NCBI GenBank assembly: GCA_045545095.1 | Contig: JAZQAG010000056.1 | Coordinates: 1 to 55,989, forward strand | Origin: Phocaeicola_A sp045545095 | GTDB lineage: Bacteria; Bacteroidota; Bacteroidia; Bacteroidales; Bacteroidaceae | Length of the DNA stretch: 55,989 nt | Reading direction: 5' to 3' | In this document: positions 16,662 to 27,300 of the stretch, one piece after another | Numbering within the stretch: position 1 is the first letter of the stretch | How the letters are laid out: each line of letters begins with the position of its first letter | The notes under the pieces: model-generated | Told to the model about the DNA's origin: nothing | Databases searched by the model: none | Seen by the model: only the letters and a program-made list of their open reading frames with translations | Made by a program: the position numbers and the translations under genes

Positions 16662-17519
16662 ATGAAAAAAGTAATATTAGGAATTATCCTTTTTGTTGCC
16701 TTTGGGGCAAACATGAAGGTTCGTGGTCAAGAAATCGTTGCCGATAGTGTGAAAACAGAAACCGTAGCGGCACAACAGGGAGAGACTATAGACTCACTCC
16801 GTCAGGCTTTGAAAGCATTGGAAGAGAGGGTCGAAACGACCGAGCAGGAGAAATTATATGAAAAAAAGTGGAAGAGCAAAGCCAAATTTTTGCATATCGG
16901 GTATGTGGCGGATCAGACTCTTACCGGTGATATGGTGAAGTTGAACAGCAAATTTGGTGTCTCTTTGACAACGGGACGTACCTATTGGTTGCACAAGAAG
17001 CCTCTTTGGGGAATGATAAAGTTTGGTCTTGATTTGTCCTTTAGCGATATCAACTTTGTCATGTATAAGGATGAGTTCAACTTTGTTCCGGAAGAGGATG
17101 CCGAAGAAGAGGATGAAGAGGAGTTTCTTGCCGATCTCGGTTCCTTGCAATTGGAGTACGGTGTGCGTGTAGGACCTTCACTCACCATTAATCCGGTAGG
17201 AGAATTGAAAGTGAACGGGTATTTCCACTTCGTACCTTCGTTCTCGATGCTGAAGCTCGATGAGGAATTCTATTATAACTATGCTTCATTCTTCACAGCC
17301 GGTGGCTCTATCGGATACAAGTCTTTTTCTGTAGGTGCAGAGTGGCGTTGGGCTAAGGCCAAATATGATGGGTTCAATGCCGATTTTATGGAGATGGATT
17401 TTGATGACGAAGAATATGATGAAGATATCCCCAGTATAGGTGATATCATAGATGATATGAAGATTTCGGATAAGTTCAAGACCAAATCGTTCAGAGTGTA
17501 TGTGAGCTTCCGATTCTGA
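16662..17519 (+). CDS. Putative outer-membrane beta-barrel protein, acidic loops
   Basis: A 285-residue exported protein. The ATG at 16662 opens a signal peptide ending in VRGQ; a GTG further up lies inside the hairpin and is unlikely. A short helical segment (about residues 35-65, SLRQALKALEERVETTEQEK) is followed by alternating polar and hydrophobic strands. The chain ends in RVYVSFRF, the aromatic C-terminus typical of outer-membrane barrels. Two acidic insertions (EEDAEEEDEEEF near 148 and DDEEYDEDIPS near 250) would be loops or turns. I do not recognise a named family. Sequence style and spacing suggest it works with the acidic lipoprotein upstream. Confidence 0.6.
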   Translation: MKKVILGIILFVAFGANMKVRGQEIVADSVKTETVAAQQGETIDSLRQALKALEERVETTEQEKLYEKKWKSKAKFLHIGYVADQTLTGDMVKLNSKFGVSLTTGRTYWLHKKPLWGMIKFGLDLSFSDINFVMYKDEFNFVPEEDAEEEDEEEFLADLGSLQLEYGVRVGPSLTINPVGELKVNGYFHFVPSFSMLKLDEEFYYNYASFFTAGGSIGYKSFSVGAEWRWAKAKYDGFNADFMEMDFDDEEYDEDIPSIGDIIDDMKISDKFKTKSFRVYVSFRF

Positions 17520-17612
17520 TTATCTTGAAGTAAGGCAGAACGAGCAAGTATCTGAACTGCCCGGAAAAAGTATCTTAAGATAAATGACCAAATATTAATA
17601 AGATAAATGGCC

Positions 17613-17630
17613 AAGTATCTTAAGATACTT
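17613..17630. repeat. Perfect palindrome AAGTATCTTAAGATACTT
   Basis: An 18-base perfect inverted repeat. A partial copy (AAGTATCTTAAGATA) lies at 17568-17582. Both are followed or preceded by AGATAAATGRCCAA, itself present twice. Confidence 0.8.
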
Positions 17631-17660
17631 TGGAGTTTAACCTATAATGCCTGTCTTTTC

Positions 17661-17922
17661 CTGATTTCAACTGAATTGCAGAAGAACCGAATGAATTAGG
17701 AAAAGACAAAGGTGTAGTGAAACAACGCTTAATACCTGTTCCAGTACTTGTTAAGAAATACTCCAGTACTTCATAGGCAGTACTCCAGTATTTCCAGTGT
17801 AGTATTGCAGTACTTCTTAGGAAGTACTGGGATTCGATTTGTATGTTAACGATTTCCGTTTGGATTGCAACATAGAAGATGCTTATTTCCCTCTGATTTC
17901 AACTGAATTCCAGAAGAACCGA
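17661..17922. repeat. 30-bp direct repeats flanking an AGTACT-rich cluster
   Basis: CTGATTTCAACTGAATT followed by SCAGAAGAACCGA occurs at 17661-17690 and again at 17893-17922, with one difference in 30 bases. Between them at least six AGTACT or AGTATT cores occur, including a perfect hairpin CAGTACTTC-TTAG-GAAGTACTG (17808-17829). This could be an old insertion scar or an operator region. Confidence 0.7.
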
Positions 17923-18072
17923 CTAAATCCATAGACGGCCTTTCTTGAAAGCCCCCTGAAAATCTTTACACTTTCGTCATTTCATCCTGATATTGTTTAC
18001 ATTTCCGTAAAGATGGATATGCTCCTATGGTGAAAAAAGGAGTAATAATTATCATAAATAAATGAATTTTAG

Positions 18073-18080
18073 TAATTTTG
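18073..18080 (+). promoter_or_regulatory. -7 element of the surface-protein operon
   Basis: TAATTTTG followed by CAGCG matches the Bacteroidetes -7 box well, 74 bases before the first gene. No TTTG is found at the proper distance upstream, which hints at activator dependence. Confidence 0.55.
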
Positions 18081-18153
18081 CAGCGATATAAGTATATATA
18101 CCTTTGAGAATAAGAGTATCGGTAGAGAATAATAATAAAAACAAAATAATATT

Positions 18154-21100
18154 ATGCGTACTTTTTATCAAAAGTTATTCTTGCTGTTTGTGGCAGGAAT
18201 CATGTCGTTCAATATGTTTGCAACGGCCAGTGAGACTATAGCAAAGACGATATTGGTATCCAGTCCTGTATCTGTCGAGTTGGTAGATGACGAAGCCTAT
18301 CCTTGGATTGTGGGGGATGGTTATATCGAAAGCAGTAACAACGGAACAGCCTACTCCAAGGCAACGTTAGAGTTTAACTTGAATTTGGAGAATCGTTCTG
18401 TTGTTTCGTTTGATTGGATGAACAATTCCAGTTCCAATCATACCTTGAGTTGCTTTATTGATGAAAAGGAATACGCTTGGGCCACCAGTTCTTCTTATCG
18501 GACAGTAAATCTTTTCTTGGAGCCGGGTGAACATTTGGTCCAGTTTGTTGATACTATAGCCAATACGACGAGTAGTCGCTATTCACGAATCAAGAATTTG
18601 CGGATTTGTGAAGTGGCTCCTTTGGAAAATGTCATACTTGCCTCCGATTCCGAGCCGTTGACTTTTATTAATGATGAAATTTATCCTTGGGCTTTTGATG
18701 GTAATGCAGTTGTTAATACCAATGATTATGTTGGATATACGTCATCAAGATTCTCTACCACTTTTACCATAAATGAGCCCCACTTGTTTTCGTTTGAACA
18801 TCTTGTGGCAGGGAATTCTTACCATAAGTTGAATTTCTTAGTTAATGGAGAAACTTATACCACCATTTCATCTACAGAAACAGATTATACGAAGACCGCT
18901 TTGTTGTTAAAGGCAGGAGATTATACTGTCGAATGGCTGGATACACTTTCAACAACTACTTCCTACAAAAGTATGCTCCGCAATGTAAAATTGTCAAAGG
19001 AGTGGTTGGAGGTTGAGATGACTTCGGCCGGGACCTTGGGCGAGGAGGTACTTTATTTGGTCGATGTGTTGGGTGATGTAGAGATGCTGAAGATTAGTGG
19101 AACGTTGAATGCGGCAGATTGGACCACTATCAAGAATATGGTCAATCTGGTAGCTTTGGATCTCTCCAATGCTCGTTTTAATGCTGTCCCTGATTATGCT
19201 TTCGACGGAATGAGTCGTGTGTCAAGTGTTGTTCTTCCTGAGGGAGTAGGTTCCATTGGAAATTATGCTTTCCGTGGCACCCAGTTGTTGGATATCCATA
19301 TCCCGGCCTCAGTGAAGAGTATTGGTGAAAGGGCTTTTTATGAAATCAGAATAGAGGAGGTTTCTTTTGCTGAAAATTCCTTGTTGTCATCGATTGGTAA
19401 TTATGCTTTTTATCGTTGTAGTAATTTGAAAGAGTTTATCATGCCCGACGGAGTGACATCAGTGGGAAATGATGCTTTCAGAGGATGTACCTCTTTGAGA
19501 AAAATGCATCTGTCTGAATCATTGATGGCTCTTCCTTCTTCCTTATGTAATTCTTGTACATCTTTGACAGAGGTGAATTTCCCTCAGGGTTTGCAATCCA
19601 TAGAAAGTAGCTGTTTTTATGGTTGTGCCATGGATACGGTTGTTCTGCCTTTGAAATTGAGCTATTTGGGTTATTATCCATTTGAATATTGTAACAACTT
19701 GAAATATGTTGAACTTCCGGCATCCGTGGATTTGAGTAACAATTATATACTATATGGCTGTAATAACATCGAAACAATAGTCTCCCGTTCGGCTACTCCT
19801 CCGTTGGTGTATAATGACCTGCTTGCTGGTGCCAAAGACTTATCTGCTATAACCTTGGTTGTTCCTTCATTTGCAGTTGTCAACTACAAGTTAGATTCCT
19901 ACTGGTGTCAGTATGGTAATATCGTAGCTCAGGAGGATGCACAGGACTATTGGAAGATTGCAGGCTCTCTCTCTTTGACCAACAATCGCCGTATGGAAGG
20001 TACTCCCGATATAGATTTGTACTATGGAGGTCAGTTGACCGTTGGTGGAAGCACTCCTTTTGAGGTGGGTACATTGAATCTCTTTGTCAATGAACAAGAG
20101 CCTTGTCGTTTGCTCAGCTCTTGTGAAGCAATGAGTGCCGACAGTGTGAACACCCATTATTCAGTGTACAGGGATACCTGGTATTTCTTCACTCCGCTTC
20201 ATGATGTAGAGTTGGCTGATGTCAAAGTGAGCAATTCCGCTTCGTATGTATTCCGTTATTACAATGCAGCTGCTCGTGCGGAAGTCGGTACGGGTAGTAG
20301 TTGGCAGAATGTGGAGGATACCAAACTTTATGCCGGACAGGGATACATCTTCCATTGCAATAAAGAGTGCGTGGTAACTATGCCGGGACGTGTCGAATCC
20401 CATGCCTATCTTTTCAATAATGAAACGAAGGAGATAGCTTTGTCTGCTAACGATTCAGAGAACGAGGCCAATCGTAACTGGAACTATGTCGGTAATCCCT
20501 ATCCGAGCTATTATGATATTTATTATATGGATTTCCAGTCTCCCATCACTGTGTGGGAAGGTTACACCTATGCTGCATATTCAACAACGGACGATGATTA
20601 TGTACTCCGTCCCATGCAGTCTTTCTTTGTACAGAAGCCGGATGATGCCCTGAGTATAGTCTTCCATTCGGACGGTCGCCAATTGGAATCTACAGTCAAC
20701 CGTGTTTCTTACGAGATGGCCTATACACGCAGTGCCCAAAGCCGTTTTGTCTTTAATCTTGGAATAGGTCAGGATTCCATTTCTGACAGAACGCGTGTTG
20801 TCTTTAACGAAGCGAAGTCTTTGGATTATGAGATATCTTGTGATGCCGCCAAGTTTATGAGTATGAATGCTCGTGTGCCTCAGATTTATACGATTGATAA
20901 TACCGGAACTCGTCTTTCTATCAATGAACGTCCTCAGTCTGACGGTGTGGTAAGATTAGGTGTATATGTAGCAGAGACAGGAGCATATACCATTGCCTCA
21001 ACTCGTGCAGAGGGTAATCTTGTTCTTCGTGATGCTGTTACTGGAGCCCAAGTGAATTTGGCCGAATCAGATTATACCTTCCAAGTCGATGAGAAGGGAC

Positions 21101-21363
21101 ATTTGGAGAATCGCTTTACCTTGCATGTCAACGGATTGGCAACAAAGGTGGAATCAGCTTTGACCTCCAATGTATTAGTTCTACCTGGTAAGGGACAGAT
21201 TCAGATTGCAAATGCTTTGGAATCAACAATCCGGCTCTATAGCATGGAAGGCCGACTTGTCCAAGCCCTTTCTGCTGTTGACGGAATGATGGACATTGTT
21301 GTTCCAGCCGGAGCATACATCGTTGTAGTCGATGGAGTTTCATTCAAGGCAATTGTGTATTAA
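18154..21363 (+). CDS. BspA-like leucine-rich-repeat surface protein with T9SS-type C-terminal domain
   Basis: A 1069-residue secreted protein with a signal peptide at 1-25. Residues about 35-155 and 156-285 are two related beta modules (both contain DE.YPW and a C-terminal KNLRI or RNVKL strand). Residues about 325-580 are BspA/LRR_5 repeats with the signature IGNYAFRGTQ or VGNDAFRGCTSL, known from adhesins such as BspA of Tannerella. Next comes a beta-rich region with WNYVGNPYPSYYD, typical of large T9SS cargo proteins. The last 70 residues (IRLYSMEGRLVQ and PAGAYIVVV) look like a type-A T9SS sorting domain. It is first in a three-gene set with spacings of 19 and 6 bases. A role in adhesion or matrix binding is inferred; no enzyme motif was seen. 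Confidence 0.8.
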   Translation: MRTFYQKLFLLFVAGIMSFNMFATASETIAKTILVSSPVSVELVDDEAYPWIVGDGYIESSNNGTAYSKATLEFNLNLENRSVVSFDWMNNSSSNHTLSCFIDEKEYAWATSSSYRTVNLFLEPGEHLVQFVDTIANTTSSRYSRIKNLRICEVAPLENVILASDSEPLTFINDEIYPWAFDGNAVVNTNDYVGYTSSRFSTTFTINEPHLFSFEHLVAGNSYHKLNFLVNGETYTTISSTETDYTKTALLLKAGDYTVEWLDTLSTTTSYKSMLRNVKLSKEWLEVEMTSAGTLGEEVLYLVDVLGDVEMLKISGTLNAADWTTIKNMVNLVALDLSNARFNAVPDYAFDGMSRVSSVVLPEGVGSIGNYAFRGTQLLDIHIPASVKSIGERAFYEIRIEEVSFAENSLLSSIGNYAFYRCSNLKEFIMPDGVTSVGNDAFRGCTSLRKMHLSESLMALPSSLCNSCTSLTEVNFPQGLQSIESSCFYGCAMDTVVLPLKLSYLGYYPFEYCNNLKYVELPASVDLSNNYILYGCNNIETIVSRSATPPLVYNDLLAGAKDLSAITLVVPSFAVVNYKLDSYWCQYGNIVAQEDAQDYWKIAGSLSLTNNRRMEGTPDIDLYYGGQLTVGGSTPFEVGTLNLFVNEQEPCRLLSSCEAMSADSVNTHYSVYRDTWYFFTPLHDVELADVKVSNSASYVFRYYNAAARAEVGTGSSWQNVEDTKLYAGQGYIFHCNKECVVTMPGRVESHAYLFNNETKEIALSANDSENEANRNWNYVGNPYPSYYDIYYMDFQSPITVWEGYTYAAYSTTDDDYVLRPMQSFFVQKPDDALSIVFHSDGRQLESTVNRVSYEMAYTRSAQSRFVFNLGIGQDSISDRTRVVFNEAKSLDYEISCDAAKFMSMNARVPQIYTIDNTGTRLSINERPQSDGVVRLGVYVAETGAYTIASTRAEGNLVLRDAVTGAQVNLAESDYTFQVDEKGHLENRFTLHVNGLATKVESALTSNVLVLPGKGQIQIANALESTIRLYSMEGRLVQALSAVDGMMDIVVPAGAYIVVVDGVSFKAIVY

Positions 21364-21382
21364 TTCCTAAAAGAGTTCTTTT

Positions 21383-24352
21383 ATGAAACGAAAGAAATAT
21401 ATTCTCTTGCTGCTGATGTTGCTGGTCGGCATAGGAGTGAGGGGACAGTATAATCCGACAAACCCTATAGAGCCGGGTGTATATTATACCCTGACTCTAC
21501 AGGCAACCCCGGAGGGAGCCGGTTCTTTCAATCAGAATACGGTCTCTTCATGGTCTGCCGGATCATCCGTCTATTTGACGGCCTATAATTATAGTAATTT
21601 CACCTTCCTCTATTGGGAAGAGAATGGGGAAGTGGTTTCCACGTCCGGTAGCTTCACTTATACAATGAAGAACAAGGATGTTACATTGACAGCCCATTAT
21701 GAATATAGCCCCTATAATCCCGATGAACCGGAACAGCCCTATTTGCCGGACTATTCTGTCATCAATGTGTCGGTAACTCCTGAAGAAGGTGGGTATGTTA
21801 GCGTGGAGAGTGGTAACCGCTACGAAGTCGGCTCAACCGTATATTTGTATGCTTATAATTATTACAATTATGAGTTCGAAAAATGGACAGAGAATGGTGA
21901 AGTGATTTCAACCTCCTATGACTTGGAATATGTGGTGAAAGATGAGGATGCCGATTTGGTGGCCCACTTCAAGTACAATCCTTATAGTCCCGATGAACCG
22001 GCAGTCTTGCCGCTGAACCGTAAACTCATGTTGACAGCCTGTCCTGAAGAAGCCGGCTATTTCAATATAGCCAGTGGCAACAAGTATCTGGAAGGCAGTG
22101 AGGTTTATCTGGAGGCTCATTCGTTGGGTGATTACCTGTTCCGCCATTGGGAGTTGGATGGGGAAATCATTTCTACAGATTCCATATTCTTCTATACCAT
22201 GCCAACCCGTTCGGTGGAGTTAATGGCTGTGTATGAATATGATCCCCAGAAGATTATCCATTTGGAAGGTGAACTGCTCCTTGACAAGGACACCTATGTC
22301 TATGATGGAAGCTATATCTTCCCAGCTTATTCATTCCAACATAATCTTGGAGAAACATTGTACGAAGGGGAGCATTATACCATAGAGTATTCCAATAACC
22401 TCTATCCTGGTACGGCTTCAGTGACCTTGACGGGTATATTGCCTTACAGCGGAACCTTTACTGCCTACTATAAGATAGAGAAGAAACCTGTCAATTTGGA
22501 GGAGTTGAATGTCACTCTTCCTGACAGTTCGGTCGTTTGGTACGACGGTCAGCCTCATGGAGTGGCAGTCGAGACTTTACCCGATATGGGGGCATGTACC
22601 ATCTATTACACCGATGAACAGGGAAACTGGAGTAGCGATATGCCTACAGAAGTGGGAACTTACACTGTATCATTGATAATTGATGAAAGTTTCTATTACC
22701 AAGGATTCACAGATGATAAATTCTTCACCTTTACGATAGCTATGCCCGCTGCTGTTTCGCAAGAGGAGTGGGACATTCTGGTCAGTCTTTACGAAACGTT
22801 GAGCGGGGCATCATGGAACAATCCTTGGGACATGGAGGTTGGTATCAGCCAAGCTTTCATGTTACATGGGGTGACTATTGAAAACGGACATGTTATTTCC
22901 ATAGACCTTTCCGGTAACGGCTTGTATGGCGACTTCCCTTATCAAGTGTTTGGATTGCCCTATTTGACATCTTTGAACTTGAGTGGCAATAGCCTGGTTG
23001 GTAATTTGAGTGAGGGAATGGAGAGTTACTTGGCTACTGTGGGACAGGAAGCCGTAGAGACACTTGTCAACTTGGATATATCCCAGAATCAGTTGGAAGG
23101 GAATATCGGTGCGTTTGCTTCTGCATTCCCTAATCTGACAACCTTGGCTGTTCAGGAAAACAATTTGTCAGAAGTTTCTCCGATGCTTCCGACGGATATG
23201 CAGGTGACATTGTACCCACAACAGATTCTGACATCTGAGGGTATAACCATACATTGGAATGATATCTGTGAAGAGCTGCTGCTTGAGCAACTGCCCAGTA
23301 TGGCAACGTATGATCATGCCAACCAATGTTATAAAGTGCCATCGGTGCTCCATTGTCAGGATGTGGCAACTATGGGCTCCCAATGGTCGGCAGAACTCAC
23401 GTTGGTGGATGGCAAACCCTGTTGGTCACGTGCAGGTGGTGTCGTAACAGAACCCTATGTGTTGTCCAATGGAGCACCGATGCTGTGTCAGGATGCCGAG
23501 ACAGGCAACAGTTTTGAACTGTCGTTCTCCTACGAGGCGGGCGATGCCAACTTCTCTGGTAACGTGGATGTGTTGGATTTGCAGCGTATCATCAATTACG
23601 CTTTTAATCCTTATACATACGAAACTCCTTTCAACTATACAATGGCCAACCTGTATCAGGACGAGATAATCAATGTACAGGATGTGGTGTTGATGGTATC
23701 TTTGTTGTTGAATCAGGAGGTCTCTCAAACAGTGCCTTTATCATTGACAGTCAGAGAAGAAAAATCAGAGACACCAATGGCTGCATTGGCTTGGTCAGGC
23801 AATCAATTGATAATTTCCACAGAGACAGCTGTCTCTTCATTTGAGGTTTTGATGGCAGGAAATATGAGCGAAGCGCTGGTATGGCAACTGCCCCAAGGCT
23901 TTACGGTACAGACCAAGGAACAGAATGGTTTCACCCGGGTGGTTGTCTATTCCCTTTCAGGAAGCCAACTCCCTATAGGGGAATCTGTCATAGCCACGGC
24001 TACAGGATATGCAGGCCGTTTATTGGATGCAGTCTTGTCTGATGCTACAGCCCGTGAAATTCCTGTTGCTTTGAATGGAAAAGTCACTACCGTTGGAACT
24101 CTTACCATTGGTGCAGTCAGATGTATCTGTAAGGATGGTCACGTACAATTGGTGACAGAACGACCGTTGCATCAAGTACAATGGAGTCTGTCAGGTATCG
24201 ATGGACGTACGGTGGCTTCAGACCGATTAGACAGAATTGAATCTGGAAATGTCGTCTTACTTCAGTCCGGTGCCTTGGCACAGGGTACATACCTTTTCCG
24301 TCTTCAGACAGCAGAAGGCGCCCATGTCGTTGAGAAATTAGTTATAAAATAA
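21383..24352 (+). CDS. InlB-repeat / dockerin-like surface protein with T9SS-type C-terminal domain
   Basis: A 989-residue exported protein with signal peptide MKRKKYILLLLMLLVGIGVRGQ. Three InlB-like (Flg_new/divergent B) repeats at about 32-290 each end in a WxENGEVxST or WELDGEIIST segment and an ELMAVYEY-like strand, separated by YNPDEP linkers. Two Ig/MBG-like modules follow (290-455), then a few leucine-rich repeats (about 500-640: LTSLNLSGNSLVGNL). At 718-782 sits a dockerin-like module: GDANFSGNVDVLDLQRI carries Asp, Asn, Ser, Asp and Asp at the calcium positions, and a second, partly degenerate copy (ANLYQDEIINVQD) follows. The end (SLSGIDGRTV and LAQGTYLFRLQ) is a T9SS type-A-like sorting domain. 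The dockerin may bind the cohesin-like module of the next protein. Confidence 0.8.
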   Translation: MKRKKYILLLLMLLVGIGVRGQYNPTNPIEPGVYYTLTLQATPEGAGSFNQNTVSSWSAGSSVYLTAYNYSNFTFLYWEENGEVVSTSGSFTYTMKNKDVTLTAHYEYSPYNPDEPEQPYLPDYSVINVSVTPEEGGYVSVESGNRYEVGSTVYLYAYNYYNYEFEKWTENGEVISTSYDLEYVVKDEDADLVAHFKYNPYSPDEPAVLPLNRKLMLTACPEEAGYFNIASGNKYLEGSEVYLEAHSLGDYLFRHWELDGEIISTDSIFFYTMPTRSVELMAVYEYDPQKIIHLEGELLLDKDTYVYDGSYIFPAYSFQHNLGETLYEGEHYTIEYSNNLYPGTASVTLTGILPYSGTFTAYYKIEKKPVNLEELNVTLPDSSVVWYDGQPHGVAVETLPDMGACTIYYTDEQGNWSSDMPTEVGTYTVSLIIDESFYYQGFTDDKFFTFTIAMPAAVSQEEWDILVSLYETLSGASWNNPWDMEVGISQAFMLHGVTIENGHVISIDLSGNGLYGDFPYQVFGLPYLTSLNLSGNSLVGNLSEGMESYLATVGQEAVETLVNLDISQNQLEGNIGAFASAFPNLTTLAVQENNLSEVSPMLPTDMQVTLYPQQILTSEGITIHWNDICEELLLEQLPSMATYDHANQCYKVPSVLHCQDVATMGSQWSAELTLVDGKPCWSRAGGVVTEPYVLSNGAPMLCQDAETGNSFELSFSYEAGDANFSGNVDVLDLQRIINYAFNPYTYETPFNYTMANLYQDEIINVQDVVLMVSLLLNQEVSQTVPLSLTVREEKSETPMAALAWSGNQLIISTETAVSSFEVLMAGNMSEALVWQLPQGFTVQTKEQNGFTRVVVYSLSGSQLPIGESVIATATGYAGRLLDAVLSDATAREIPVALNGKVTTVGTLTIGAVRCICKDGHVQLVTERPLHQVQWSLSGIDGRTVASDRLDRIESGNVVLLQSGALAQGTYLFRLQTAEGAHVVEKLVIK

Positions 24353-24358
24353 GCATAA

Positions 24359-27300
24359 ATGAAACTGAACAGAATGAAAGCAAGATATATATTAGGTTGG
24401 ATATGCCTGTTCCTGTTGGGGACGGTCAATGTGTTGGCCCAAACAGAAAACAGACTCTATATTCCGGATGTCAGTGGTATGAAGGGTAGTACTGTTGCTT
24501 TACCCATTTGCATGGATAATGTAGCTGAGGTGACCGCTCTTCAGTTCACCTTGGAGATGCCCGAAGGTGTCACTTTGGATGCTTCGTCGTTGGCTTTGAC
24601 TGAAGCAAGGACGGTTGATCATTTGGTGACAGTGCGTAATCCCCAAGCGGAAAATGTATATACCTTTATGGCCTATTCACCGACGAATCAGAATATCAAG
24701 GGAAATTCGGGCGAGGTGATGACTATCAAATTGCATATCCCGGAGACATTCCAGGAGGAGAGTGTCCATCAGATGGAGTTGTCTGATGTAGTATTGAGCC
24801 GGACAGATGGAACCAATGTGATGACAAGCTTCCAATCGGGAAACTTGAAAGTGTTGGGCACTCCGGATTTGCAGGTCGAGGGTATTGCTGCTGACAAGCA
24901 GCAGGTTAATCCGGGAGAGAAATTGGTAGTTTCGTGGACAGTGAACAATATCGGCAGTATGCCTACCAATGCAGGATGGAGCGAACGTATCACATTGGTA
25001 TCTGCTGATGGCAGTTACTCAACATTGTTGGGTAATGTAAACTATAGCAATGTCTTGGGAGCAGGGGCTGTTCTCAGTCGTCAGGTGGAGGTTGCTCTGC
25101 CCGAACTCTTAGGTATTGGTGATGAGGCAAAGATACAGGTAGAAGTAAAACCTTATAGTGATACGGGAGAACCAGGTAGCTTGTTGGGCAATAATACAGC
25201 ACTGTCTGATGCTTCATTGACTGTCGGTAAAGTGCTCTATTTGGAAATTCCACAGGTTTCTGTACAGGAAAATACCTCTTCATTGGTACGCTGTAAATTG
25301 TCCCGTAGTGGCAGTTGGCAGAATGTAGAAACCTTCACCATGAATAAGAATGACGAAAGTCGTGTGGAACTGCCTGAAACCGTTTCTATCTCTGCTGGAC
25401 AATCGGGTACCTACTTTTACTTGAGTATGATTGATAATGAGGTGTTGGACAATGATTCCATCGTGACACTGGCCATCTCAGGAAATGGATATGAAGAGGT
25501 GTCCGGTAAACTGGTTATTGAAGACAATGAGTTTCCAACTCTGACAGTTAAGGCCTCTCAAGCAGAGATTAATGAGGGAGAGACTTTCCAATTGGTGGTG
25601 ACGAGTGAACGGGCAGTCTCTGTTCCTACTATCGTATATTTGACTTGCGACCATCCTAAACGATTCACCTATCCTGCCCAAGTGACAATGCCAGCAGGAG
25701 AAAAGCAAGTGACAATTGATGTAGTGGCTACCGAAGATGAACAGCCGGATGTGACTGTCAGCGCTGCGTTCACTGTATCGGCTGCTAAGCATAACAGTGC
25801 GGAAGAGCTGGTGTTGCTTTATGACAATGACCTTCCTGAAATAGATTTGGTATTGACTCCATCAACCATCAGTGAGTCTGCCGGTCCTACTGCAGTTATG
25901 GCCACATTGCGTCGATTGAGTCATACAGACAATAAGATAACGGTCAGACTGTCCGATGATTCGAATAATCGTATTTATTATTCAACCAAAAGTATCACAT
26001 TAGAGGCAGGTATGACAGAGGCCGAATTTACCATGGGAGTTGTAGATAATTCCTTGGTAGATGGAGAACATACCTATCAAGTGACTGCTGCTGTTTATAT
26101 ATCTTCGTGCAGTTGTTCACCATCCGGCACAGAGATGGGAGTGGTGTCACGTTCTTTGACTGTATTGGATGATGACGGGCCGGCCTTGAAGATTGAGACC
26201 TCCAAATCAATGATGTTGGAAGGTGCTGAGGAGGCTACCGTTTTGACTATTACCCGAAATACTGATACATCAGAACCATTGACAGTAGCCATAACCAGTG
26301 ACTATGATGAAGGACTGAGTTATGAACGCACAGTAACAATTCCGGCAGGTGCGACATCTGTAAAAGTTCCGGTGGCAGTGAAAGCTAACGAAACTTCGTC
26401 TGATGATCGTACGGTTGTCTTCTCTGTGGTGGCAACGGGTTATACAAAGGGTACATGTTGGGTGATGGTGACTGATCAGACGTTGCCGGATATGACTGTT
26501 AAATCAGTGAATGTTGCCCCAACAGAGATATTGGCTGGTGATAAGTATAGCATAGATATTACTTTTGCCAATATCGGTATAAAAGAAATTCCTGCTCGGA
26601 GTACCTATTCTGTTTCTGTAAATGGTGAAATTCTAACATTGACCATTGCGGAACCAATACTTTCAATGGAAGAAAAAGTGGTGAGCCTGAATTTTATTGC
26701 TCCTTCTGTTCCTGGAAAATATAACATAGGTATTGAGTGTAATAAAGGGCGTGACTTTGATGAAATATTAGAGTTCAATAATACATTTACTATACCATTT
26801 GTAGTCAATCCTGCATATACATATACCGTAGAAACTGATCGTACAAACTATCAAATGGGCGATGTGGTCAAAATTAGCGGTAAGGTGACAGCATTGAAAG
26901 GTGGTAATAGTGGTATTGAAGTCGAACCCTATATTGTTTGTTATGGTTCTCGTCAAGCTTTATTGGCGACTACGGATATAAACGGAAATTTCGAGGCAGA
27001 ATATACGTTACCGTCTGGTATGGGTGGTGATTTTACTATAGGTGCTTGTGCTCCAGGAGAAGGAATGAAGGATGGAACTGCAACTATTCATGTTTATGGG
27101 ATGGCTCGAACAACAGCTTCTTATATCAAGAGTTATTTGACAGTTGGTACACCTTACGTCGTAAATGTTCCTATCAAGAATCTTAGTAGTTTGCCTCTAC
27201 ATAATATCAAGGCTACTGTAACAGATAATGGTGGACATTATCAAGTGACAGCAAAAGATATAACATTGCTTGAAGGTAATAGTGAAACTTTAGTAGAATT

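Larger units (their letters stand above)
17520..18153. other. Repeat-rich 634-bp spacer before the surface-protein operon
   Basis: No convincing gene is present. In order there are AAGTATCTTAAGATA units with a perfect 18-base palindrome (17613-17630), a 30-base direct repeat copy (17661-17690), a cluster of CCAGTACTT motifs (17741-17830), the second 30-base copy (17893-17922), and a -7 box (18073-18080). The repeats lie upstream of the apparent transcription start. Confidence 0.7.

Noticed and set aside
17520..18153. CRISPR array
   Set aside because: Repeats are irregular in length and spacing, only two copies of the 30-base unit exist, there are no uniform spacers and no cas genes.
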